A stretch of 17,770 nt of DNA from the NCBI GenBank assembly GCA_043808565.1, contig JAZDEQ010000069.1:1-17770 (forward strand), written 5' to 3'. The stretch's first letter is position 1. Every line of letters starts with the position of its first letter. The translations under genes and the position numbers were made by a program. Positions 13,301-17,770 of this stretch are shown piece after piece. This stretch comes from UBA12403 sp043808565. Lineage in GTDB: Bacteria > Patescibacteriota > Patescibacteriia > UBA9934 > GWF2-40-263. Below the pieces are notes generated by a model. The model worked only from the letters and a program-made list of their open reading frames with translations. It made no database searches and was not told the DNA's origin.

Positions 13301-14572
13301 TTTCTGTTAAATGGTTTAAATGGAAATCTTTGGTTGCCATTCCGAACAATTTGTTTAATGACTTGGGAAAATGATCGAGCGAAAGTTGAAAATTATCTTG
13401 TCGAACTTGGATATAAATTGATCGAGACACACAGTACTAATTATCTTTTTGAAAAAGATGGTTTACGGGTGGAAATTGTAGCCATGTTTAATCAAGACGG
13501 CAGAATTTTCAGTCAGAGTTATCAAAACGGTCGTCAAGAAATGTCCGCCAGTGATTTGCCAGAGAACGAACTTGGTCATTTATGGAATTTTAGTTATCGC
13601 ATTGTTTCACCAGAATATAATTTGCGACATTATAAATATATTAATGAGCACGAGAGAATTGATCGCGGCGGGTTAGGTGACGAAGACAAAATAGCTTTTT
13701 TGCAAAGCTGGGTTGACGGCGTTAATGAAAAAATTCGTTTTTGGCAACCAGTTGATTTGTACGTTGGTGGAGCAGAGCACGCCACGCGGCATCTCATTTA
13801 TGCTCGTTTCTGGCACAAGTTCCTTTATGGTCTCGGAGTAGTCAGCGGGGAAGAACCATTTATGCGTTTGCAAAACGTTGGTTTGATTCTGGCCGAAGAC
13901 GGTCGGAAAATGAGCAAGCGTTGGGGCAATGTTATTAATCCCGATGATGTGGTTAGAGAATACGGCGCTGATGCTTTGCGAGTTTACGAAATGTTCATGG
14001 GGCCATTTAATCAGCCGGCGGCTTGGAGTACCAATGGTTTGGTTGGAGCCCGAAGATTTTTAGAAAAAGTTAATGGTTTAGTTTCTTTAATCACGGAAAA
14101 AGAAAGCGAAAAAGTTACTCGGGCTCTTCATCAAACTATTAAAAAAGTTAGCGATGATATCGACGGGTTTCGTTTTAATACGGCCGTCGCTCAAATGATG
14201 ACGTTTGTTAATGTGATTTCTGAAGAGAAAACCATAACTCGCGAAAGTCTGTTAAAATTTTTGTCTGTCCTTTGTCCTTTTGCCCCGCATCTCACCAACG
14301 AGATCGCGGCTGATCTTGGGGGAGTGGAAATTTTAGAAAGCGACAGTTGGCCAACTTATGACCCAGAAATGTTGAAAGTCGACGAGATCACGATGGCGGT
14401 TCAGGTCAACGGAAAATTGCGGGGCACGGTGGTGGTTCCAACCGAAGCCACTGAAGAGGAAATAAAAAACCTGGCCAACAATGAAGAAAATGTTAAAAAA
14501 CATTTGGCCGGCAAAGAAATTGTTAAAGTAATTTTTGTGAAAGGGAAATTAGTGAATATTGTGATAAAATAA
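10337..14572 (+). CDS. leuS: Leucyl-tRNA synthetase with four inserted domains
   Basis: Class I synthetase that charges tRNA-Leu. At 1411 residues it exceeds the usual size (about 800-870) by roughly 550-600, all explained by four insertions. The synthetase core is complete: YPSGAGLHVGH with the HIGH-type motif HVGH at 48-51, a zinc knuckle from Cys158 (CPSC..CERC), WIGRSEGAEV, the editing domain (FTTRPDTLFGATY, HDERDF), DWVFSRQRYWGEPIP, the VDLYVGGAEHATRHL block, KMSKR at 1191-1195 (Ser to Arg in the last KMSKS position), an anticodon-binding domain, and the C-terminal VNGKLRG region. Insertions: DUF559 at 239-388, Nudix at about 511-668, ASCH-like at about 737-866, and a nucleotidyltransferase-like segment at about 945-1130. 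The frame never breaks. It is the only leuS visible here, so presumably functional. The SD is weak. Confidence 0.95.
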   Translation: MPYDHQAIEKKWQKKWADSGVFQTQESPEKKKFYALDMFPYPSGAGLHVGHPKGYIATDVVARSKMMQGYNVLHPMGWDAFGLPAENYAIKNKVHPAVATEQNIETFKKQLSVLGFTYDWEREVNTTDPKYYKWTQWAFLQMFKKGLAYESFEPINWCPSCQTGLANEDLDGDKCERCGSLVEQKPMRQWVLKITNYADRLLGDLSLLSEWPESIKQMQREWIGRSEGAEVSFHLTLSHLSPGPSPEGRGDTLGRVTTDSATWNLLRDKSLEMKKNPTKAEAAMWEIVRRDAVGSHFRRQQIIGNFIVDFVCLKKRLVIEVDGDVHDNQKDEDEKRTKFLNEKGFEVIRFRNEEVLLDAGRVASEIAKKIKETPDIKTLPSGEGLGEVIKVFTTRPDTLFGATYLVLAPEHPLVSQIATEEQRAEVETYVTAAKDKTDIERGDDTKEKTGVFTGAYAINPVNSEEIPIWVADYVLSGYGTGAIMAVPAHDERDFAFAKKFNLPIRQVVEPKFINTNSGSDNAIKPDLSFVDRGAVVAVVRNPKDDTYLCISWKNFLMHGLVTGGIEDGEDPVKTAQRELVEETGYKNFRYLRTSPIAINTYFYHRVKQQNRHAHFQFVFFELENEERVPMEKADEAQHEVVWKKKSELKDFFTVYEGEFILNILENDDYCFADEGLVVNSDFLDGLPTWKAKDDIISWLAEKGLGQKKIQYKLRDWVFSRQRYWGEPIPLVHCESCKNKIEKETIKLSFYDQNTWTKLISGHKTIETRALNPEEPERYFGNIGVNKYLCAVNKVTGEEKHFRVTNVWQFKTLEELLEMQEILPKIWPGCSDFSLENRRQAFAQHTPGYLERIEKNGLIAWQVEMVTPGIVPLPEAELPLELPQVEHYEPSGTGESPLATIADWVNTKCPVCCGSAKRETNTMPQWAGSCWYYLRYCDPKNNVDFFKNDGFKFRPAIEATEMDKKYFDEFKKIYSEFKNQKISVWAANRFLLNGLNGNLWLPFRTICLMTWENDRAKVENYLVELGYKLIETHSTNYLFEKDGLRVEIVAMFNQDGRIFSQSYQNGRQEMSASDLPENELGHLWNFSYRIVSPEYNLRHYKYINEHERIDRGGLGDEDKIAFLQSWVDGVNEKIRFWQPVDLYVGGAEHATRHLIYARFWHKFLYGLGVVSGEEPFMRLQNVGLILAEDGRKMSKRWGNVINPDDVVREYGADALRVYEMFMGPFNQPAAWSTNGLVGARRFLEKVNGLVSLITEKESEKVTRALHQTIKKVSDDIDGFRFNTAVAQMMTFVNVISEEKTITRESLLKFLSVLCPFAPHLTNEIAADLGGVEILESDSWPTYDPEMLKVDEITMAVQVNGKLRGTVVVPTEATEEEIKNLANNEENVKKHLAGKEIVKVIFVKGKLVNIVIK
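11051..11500 (+). mobile_element. DUF559 element with terminal inverted repeats, inserted in frame in leuS
   Basis: The ends are inverted copies, 11051-11084 (34 bases) and 11469-11500 (32 bases). The outer 10 bases (CACCTCTCCC) and inner 18 bases (CCTCCCCGGAAGGGAGGG) are identical, and only 4-6 bases between them differ. The element is exactly 450 bp, i.e. 150 codons (leuS residues 239-388), and has no stop. The cargo has the DUF559 pattern: NPTKAEAAMWEIVRR, GSHFRRQQIIGNFIVDFVC, LVIEVDGDVH, GFEVIRFRNEEVL. This is a PD-(D/E)XK-like fold related to very-short-patch repair endonucleases. The translated left repeat (SPGPSPEGRG) is a sequence I recall at the start of many database DUF559 proteins. 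There are no intein splice motifs. It lies at the junction between the catalytic and editing domains, and an internal ATG at 11153 could allow separate expression. Confidence 0.85.
11867..12340 (+). other. Nudix domain inserted in the LeuRS editing domain
   Basis: Residues about 511-668 interrupt the LeuRS editing domain between LPIRQVVEP and YCFADEGLVVNS, which are normally separated by a short loop. The segment carries a complete Nudix box, G563-x5-E569-x7-REL-x-EE-x-GY (577-585), preceded by a strand (GAVVAVVRN) and followed by beta-rich sequence ending in a helix. Nudix enzymes hydrolyse nucleoside diphosphates linked to another group; the substrate here is unknown. It has no flanking repeats and is A+T-rich like the core, so it looks older than the DUF559 insertion. 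Confidence 0.85.
12545..12934 (+). other. ASCH-like domain inserted in LeuRS
   Basis: Residues about 737-866 lie between IPLVHCESC and GIVPLPEAELP, which are adjacent in ordinary LeuRS. The segment includes ISGHKTIETRALNPEEPERYFGNI-like sequence (Gly761, Lys763, Glu766, Arg768), matching the G-x-K-T-x-E-x-R pattern of ASCH/PUA-like domains, which are proposed to bind RNA. The remainder contains FRVTNVWQFKTLEELL. It could contact the bound tRNA, but that is inference. No repeats flank it. Confidence 0.65.
13169..13726 (+). other. Nucleotidyltransferase-like segment inserted in LeuRS, catalytic acids missing
   Basis: Residues about 945-1130 separate YLRYCDPKNN from FWQPVDLYVGG, which are normally a dozen residues apart. 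The order of motifs recalls minimal nucleotidyltransferases of the aminoglycoside type: helix, VWAANRFLLNGL, strand, WENDRAKVENYLVELGY, LFEKDGLRVEIVAMF, and a C-terminal helical NLRHYKYINEHE..DEDKIAFL. Where active enzymes have an H-x-DID-like pair of acids, this has PFRTICL, so it looks catalytically dead, perhaps a binding module. The family assignment is by eye and tentative. Confidence 0.4.
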
Positions 14573-14596
14573 AGTCATTATTACTTTCTTATTTTT

Positions 14597-15898
14597 ATGT
14601 TAAAAAAAATCATTGGTTTATTTGCGTTATTGTCTTTTATCCTGCCGGTTCAAGTTTTGGCCACCACAGAAAATGTTTCGGATAATGTTAAAAATATTAT
14701 TTACATCGAATGTGGTGATTATACTGGTTCGGGTGTGGTGATTTTTGACAATGTGGTTTTGACCAACGCCCATGTGGTCGAAAATGAAAACGGCGAAGTT
14801 GAGGAAACTTGTTACGGTGGGTTTGTCGAGAATGCTTATGAAATTCCAGAAGTAAGTTTTTATTTAACCCCGACCATTGTTCAACACGACGATTATTTTG
14901 ATTACGCTTTTACCGAAGCTACCAATTACGATGGCAGTGTTTACGTTTTTCCTGCCAGTGCCATTTGGGGCAACGCTGATTCTATGATTTTGGGTGAAGA
15001 AATTATGGTTTTGGGTTACCCGGACTCTGATTTAGCTGGCTCAACTATTACCTCAACCCAAGGCACAATTTCTGGCTTCTCTGGAACTAATTGGATTAAA
15101 TCCGATGTTACAACCGAACATGGCAATTCTGGCGGTGGAGTTTTTGATGCTTTAGGAAATTATATTGGAATTCCAACCAGCGCGGCCATTGGTGAGATTA
15201 GTTCGTACAGCTGGATTCAAAATATCAATGCGGTTTTCGAAGATGCTTACGGCTCCCAGGATTTTGTTCGTGACTTAGATACTCTTTATGAAAGAGGCAA
15301 CCAAGTTTGTTTTTCCGGTACTTGTTATTATTTTGCTTTAGATGAAGTTGCTTATCCTGAAATTTACAATTTATCAGATTCTGGCGGTAATACTCCAAGC
15401 GTTGTTGAACCGAGCACAAATAATTCCCCAAATCTTCCTGATGCCGGAATTTATCAATCAGAAAAATACGATTCTGTCTTGGTCGATCGTTTAATTGGTC
15501 GAATCCTTCTTCAGGTTCAAGAAAATGGTGAGGCCTGGTATGTCAATCCTAGCGATAGTCTGCGTTATTACATGGCCGATGGTGCCGCGGCTTACACTTT
15601 GATGCGTTATTTTAGTTTGGGTATTACTGATGCCAATTTATCTTTGATTCCGGCCGCGGCCACCACCACAGAAATTTCTAATACCGCGAGTATTTGTTCA
15701 ACCAACACTTTAGCCAATCAGTTAAAGGGAAAAATTTTGTTACAAGTCGAACAGCACGGAGAAGCCTGGTATGTTGATCCAGACACTTGCTACCGAATTT
15801 ACATGAAGGATGGCGCCGTGGCTTATGAGATCATGCGATTTTTAAGCTTAGGCATTACCAATAGTGATTTGGAAAAAATGCCGTCTGGTGCACTTTAA
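14597..15898 (+). CDS. Secreted trypsin-like serine protease with two GEAWYV-type C-terminal domains
   Basis: A 433-residue exported protein. The N-terminal signal peptide (MLKKIIGLFALLSFILPVQVLA) has likely cleavage near residue 22. The protease domain has the chymotrypsin-fold triad: His59 in LTNAHVV, Asp102 in DYFDYAF, and Ser178 in HGNSGGGVFD (GNSGGG replaces the common GNSGGP). There is no PDZ domain. After a low-complexity linker (about 265-293) come two related domains of about 58 residues (about 295-351 and 372-430). They share ILLQV, HGEAWYVDP or NGEAWYVNP, an RYYM or RIYM stretch, and FLSLGIT or YFSLGIT. I recall this module in many CPR surface proteins, where it may anchor or bind the envelope; its function is not established. 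It starts 25 bases after leuS, so it may share its transcript or use a TAAAAT box at 14565-14570. Confidence 0.88.
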   Translation: MLKKIIGLFALLSFILPVQVLATTENVSDNVKNIIYIECGDYTGSGVVIFDNVVLTNAHVVENENGEVEETCYGGFVENAYEIPEVSFYLTPTIVQHDDYFDYAFTEATNYDGSVYVFPASAIWGNADSMILGEEIMVLGYPDSDLAGSTITSTQGTISGFSGTNWIKSDVTTEHGNSGGGVFDALGNYIGIPTSAAIGEISSYSWIQNINAVFEDAYGSQDFVRDLDTLYERGNQVCFSGTCYYFALDEVAYPEIYNLSDSGGNTPSVVEPSTNNSPNLPDAGIYQSEKYDSVLVDRLIGRILLQVQENGEAWYVNPSDSLRYYMADGAAAYTLMRYFSLGITDANLSLIPAAATTTEISNTASICSTNTLANQLKGKILLQVEQHGEAWYVDPDTCYRIYMKDGAVAYEIMRFLSLGITNSDLEKMPSGAL

Positions 15899-15927
15899 AA
15901 TTTTGACGTAGTTGCAAAAATCTCAAC

Positions 15928-15956
15928 TTGATTTTTTACGTTTTTTGTGCTAAAAT
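15928..15956 (+). promoter_or_regulatory. Promoter of the toxin-antitoxin-like pair, predicted leaderless
   Basis: TTGATT (15928-15933) and TAAAAT (15951-15956) are separated by exactly 17 bases, with TG one base before the -10 (extended -10). The ATG at 15963 is 7 bases past the -10, where transcription should start, so the mRNA would have almost no leader. Confidence 0.65.
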
Positions 15957-15962
15957 TAAATC

Positions 15963-16217
15963 ATGAAACGAGTAAAAAAACCGGTCAAAATTCCTTTTCG
16001 TCAAGCGTTATTTTGGGATGTTGACCCAAAAACTATTGATCCTAAAAAACACGCTCAATATGTTATTGAGCGAATTTTGGATTTTGGTAATGATAATGAA
16101 GTCAGGTGGATTTGGCAGACTTATCCAGCAAAAACTATTAGCGAAACCATGCAACGTTCGAGGATTTTACACAAGAAATCAAAAAATCTATGGTCAATGT
16201 TGATAAAGACCGTGTAA
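15963..16217 (+). CDS. DUF6922-like small protein, likely antitoxin partner
   Basis: An 84-residue protein. It has the pattern I associate with DUF6922: ALFWDVDPKTIDPKKHAQYVIERILDFG, EVRWIWQTY, then a helical stretch with RSRILHKKSKNLW. In such pairs, the small first gene stands directly upstream of an AbiEii-type nucleotidyltransferase gene and is presumed to be the antitoxin or a repressor. That layout is seen here: the stop lies 28 bases inside the downstream gene, so the two are translationally coupled. It has a good extended -10 promoter of its own and essentially no 5' leader. The antitoxin role is inference from context. Confidence 0.7.
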   Translation: MKRVKKPVKIPFRQALFWDVDPKTIDPKKHAQYVIERILDFGNDNEVRWIWQTYPAKTISETMQRSRILHKKSKNLWSMLIKTV

Positions 16218-16906
16218 AAATAGATTTGGCATTAGAAATTTTACCGCCATCAACCAAGCGGGCTTTTGAGTTTTGTACGAAAGAGCCGTTTTTTTCTAAA
16301 GATTGGTATTTGGCCGGTGGCACAGCCATGGCTTTGCAGGTCGGCCACCGCCAGTCAGTTGATTTAGATTTTTTTACTCCCCGCGGAGAGTTTGACGAGG
16401 CATTTGTTGAACGAGAAATGTTTAATACTGGAAAATGGGAAACGACTTTTCGTGAAAAAGGAACTTTGTATGGAAAATATCGAGGGGCAAAAATGAGTTT
16501 TATCGCTTATCCTTTTTTTCATCCTTCTAGAAAAAAAATAAAAGTCGGCAACGTTAACATTTTAATAGTTGATGATATCGCGGTCATGAAAATTATTGCC
16601 ATTAGCCAACGAGGGCGAAAAAGAGATTTTTTTGATTTGTTTTGGTATTGTCAAAACCGTGAACCATTAATTAATGTTTTGCAACGCGTGGCTAAACAGT
16701 ATCCCGAACAGAAACATAATTTTAACCATATAGTAAAAAGCCTGACGTATTTTGAAGATGCTGAAAATGATTTAATGCCAGTAATTCTTTTTCGTATTAA
16801 TTGGCACGATGTAAAAAAGTTTTTTCTTAAAGAAGCCAAAACCATTGCTCAAGAATTATTTTTGTCGCGGCCATTAAAACTTCAGCCAAGGAAGAAATTA
16901 AAATGA
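16190..16906 (+). CDS. AbiEii/AbiGii-type nucleotidyltransferase toxin
   Basis: A 238-residue protein of the nucleotidyltransferase family that includes the abortive-infection toxin AbiEii. Seen: YLAGGTAMALQ (Gly43-Gly44-Thr45), followed by SVDLDFF with the acidic pair Asp58 and Asp60 expected to bind metal and nucleotide, then the C-terminal family motif VMKIIAISQRGRKRDFFDLFW (Lys134 and the RDxxDL core). All expected catalytic positions are present. Related toxins block growth by adding nucleotides to a target such as tRNA or GTP-binding sites; the target here is unknown. It overlaps the upstream DUF6922-like gene by 28 bases and ends at a terminator, so the pair forms a compact two-gene unit. 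It could be a phage-defence or stabilisation module. Confidence 0.85.
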   Translation: MVNVDKDRVKIDLALEILPPSTKRAFEFCTKEPFFSKDWYLAGGTAMALQVGHRQSVDLDFFTPRGEFDEAFVEREMFNTGKWETTFREKGTLYGKYRGAKMSFIAYPFFHPSRKKIKVGNVNILIVDDIAVMKIIAISQRGRKRDFFDLFWYCQNREPLINVLQRVAKQYPEQKHNFNHIVKSLTYFEDAENDLMPVILFRINWHDVKKFFLKEAKTIAQELFLSRPLKLQPRKKLK

Positions 16907-16944
16907 AGTAACCCCCATTAGTTTCGGTTCAGATAATTTATTAA

Positions 16945-16971
16945 AAAAATCCCAGTAATTGCTGGGGTTTT
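16945..16971 (+). terminator. Terminator after the toxin gene
   Basis: CCCAG (16951-16955) pairs with CTGGG (16962-16966) around a 6-base loop, extended by A-run/T-run pairing, and is followed by GTTTTTGTT. It lies about 45 bases past the toxin stop. Confidence 0.75.
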
Positions 16972-17015
16972 TGTTATTTTTGGGTAAAATTTGGTGAAAA
17001 TTCATGTGCGGATGG

Positions 17016-17044
17016 TTGACAAAACGGCTTTTTCGTTTTATTCT
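17016..17044 (+). promoter_or_regulatory. Sigma-70-like promoter of the last complete gene
   Basis: A perfect TTGACA (17016-17021) is followed after 17 bases by TATTCT (17039-17044). Predicted transcription start is near 17051, giving a leader of about 175 bases before the ATG at 17227. The interval 16907-17015 holds only the toxin terminator. Confidence 0.6.
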
Positions 17045-17050
17045 TTTTTA

Positions 17051-17226
17051 GTTAAATAGGGACGATGACTGACCGTACTGGTTAGTTTTTAAACCAAGGG
17101 ACAGAACAATGTGACTTTGAGCGAAGACGTGATTTTCGTCAATTCCGACGAATAAACGTCCTTCTGCCAAAGCACATATTTCTTCTTAGCTGCCTCTGGA
17201 ACAGAGGGGCTTTGAGGGAGTTCAAC
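17051..17226 (+). promoter_or_regulatory. Long structured 5' leader with a possible attenuator
   Basis: Near its start is a 7-base stem (17068-17074 with 17080-17086, one wobble) running into five T, which looks like an intrinsic terminator inside the leader. A seven-codon frame (ATG at 17065 to TAG at 17085) runs straight through that stem. Further on, AAGGGA at 17096-17101 precedes an ATG directly followed by TGA (17109-17114). Two more hairpins follow: a two-part one (17123-17165, inner stem TTCGTC/GACGAA) and CCTCTG/CAGAGG (17193-17207). I do not match it to a known riboswitch. Confidence 0.4.
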
Positions 17227-17655
17227 ATGTTCAACGTGACCGAAATCGAAAGAGTGCAACTGGCCATCCTCGTGGCCATTGACAGTTTGAACATCCGGGG
17301 TGCCCCGGATGATGTAAAAGCAAGAGCTGACCAGCTTCTCCTTGCGAATTTGAAATGGCTATGCGATAGAATCATCGAAGATCGCGCCGTTAATCCCGGA
17401 TCGTGGAAGCTCTACAGCCGTCATGCTGGTCTTGGCATGTTCCTCGGTTTGACCAATGAGACAAAGAGTGATCGGTTGAAGATTGCGTTTTCGGGGTGTT
17501 ATTGGCACAACCGTGAAGACTTCGTTGCGATGCTCGACAAAGCACCAAACGATATCGCGGATTTCTTCCTTCGTGCGATCGATACGAGGGAGGATATGTC
17601 GGCCGAATACCCCAAACGCCGTCGCACCACCTATAGCCACCGCAAAACAAAATGA
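17227..17655 (+). CDS. Unknown 142-residue protein
   Basis: I do not recognise this family. It is a soluble, mostly helical-looking protein with no signal peptide or membrane segment. It has a helix-rich first half (VTEIERVQLAILVAIDSL, DVKARADQLLLANLKWLCDRII) and a strongly basic tail (PKRRRTTYSHRKTK) that could touch nucleic acid. I chose ATG 17227 over the TTG at 17212 because GAGGGAG (17214-17220) sits six bases before it. It has a consensus promoter and a long structured leader, unlike most genes here. It is richer in G+C than its neighbours (32 of 60 bases at 17401-17460). No terminator is obvious downstream; the next element begins within about 10-25 bases. The features suggest an acquired, self-regulated gene. 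Confidence 0.7.
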   Translation: MFNVTEIERVQLAILVAIDSLNIRGAPDDVKARADQLLLANLKWLCDRIIEDRAVNPGSWKLYSRHAGLGMFLGLTNETKSDRLKIAFSGCYWHNREDFVAMLDKAPNDIADFFLRAIDTREDMSAEYPKRRRTTYSHRKTK

Positions 17656-17663
17656 GGCTTTTT

Positions 17664-17672
17664 TGTTATAAT
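17664..17672 (+). promoter_or_regulatory. Extended -10 promoter for the partial gene at the right edge
   Basis: TGTTATAAT is a consensus extended -10 (TATAAT at 17667-17672). No good -35 lies 16-18 bases upstream. The GTG at 17679 is 7 bases beyond, so the transcript would again be nearly leaderless. Confidence 0.5.
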
Positions 17673-17678
17673 GTTTAG

Positions 17679-17770
17679 GTGACCAAGATAGAAATAACAA
17701 CTGAAGAAAAAATTTTGTTGAAAGACTATTTACGAACCACACCTTTGGTTCTGATTCGTTTTAAATGCCA
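17679..17770 (+). CDS. Start of a gene cut by the window edge, possibly a transposase
   Basis: A GTG at 17679 opens a frame of 30 codons that runs off the window without a stop: (M)TKIEITTEEKILLKDYL, then RTTPLVLIRFKC. A TEEE/EEK-type acidic start, a leucine-rich helix and a TPL..IR pattern resemble the N-terminal helix-turn-helix region of IS630-type transposases as I remember them. The evidence is thin because the catalytic part is outside the window. The codon style is A+T-rich again, unlike the gene just before it. It is preceded by a consensus extended -10 with almost no leader. Confidence 0.35.
   Translation, partial: MTKIEITTEEKILLKDYLRTTPLVLIRFKC

Noticed and set aside
12312..13310. 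leuS as a decayed gene with fused neighbours or a frameshift
   Set aside because: The single frame stays open for 1411 codons and LeuRS core motifs continue on both sides of every insertion.

Overview
The window looks like a chromosomal piece of a Patescibacteria/CPR bacterium, probably Parcubacteria-like. This rests on recall of the families, not on a search: an IDSQN-type NYN protein, a DUF6922 + AbiEii-type toxin pair, a trypsin-like protease with a doubled GEAWYVNP-type domain, weak Shine-Dalgarno (SD) sequences on most housekeeping genes, and many short palindromic repeats between genes.

Layout, left to right. A small secreted protein (minus), rny (minus) and truB (minus) are followed by infB, trxA, trxB, an NYN-domain gene, gdhA, a stand-alone PP2C-type phosphatase, a giant leuS, a secreted trypsin-like protease, a two-gene toxin-antitoxin-like pair and an unknown 142-residue protein (all plus). 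The right edge has the first 30 codons of what may be a transposase. rny, truB, infB and leuS serve RNA decay, tRNA modification and translation. trxA and trxB form a thioredoxin/thioredoxin reductase couple. gdhA links glutamate and 2-oxoglutarate.

The most striking object is leuS: 1411 codons, against roughly 800-870 for a usual bacterial LeuRS. The frame is open throughout and the LeuRS landmarks are all present, but four foreign-looking segments interrupt it: a DUF559 endonuclease-like segment, a Nudix domain with a complete Nudix box, an ASCH-like domain, and a segment resembling a nucleotidyltransferase without its catalytic acids. The DUF559 segment is bounded by near-perfect GC-rich terminal inverted repeats and is exactly 450 bp (150 codons). 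It therefore looks like a young mobile element that landed in frame in an essential gene.

The second theme is repeats. The spacers before infB, trxA, trxB and leuS each carry their own short word, repeated and in most cases mirrored. Other palindromic elements lie at 701-794, 2583-2682 and 2758-2835, and the last one supplies the final codons and stop of truB.

The third theme is three genes (139-534, 9265-10035, 17227-17655) that are richer in G+C in the lines I counted and have good SD sequences; two have TTGACA promoters. They look like later arrivals. The last has a structured leader of about 175 nt with a possible attenuator.
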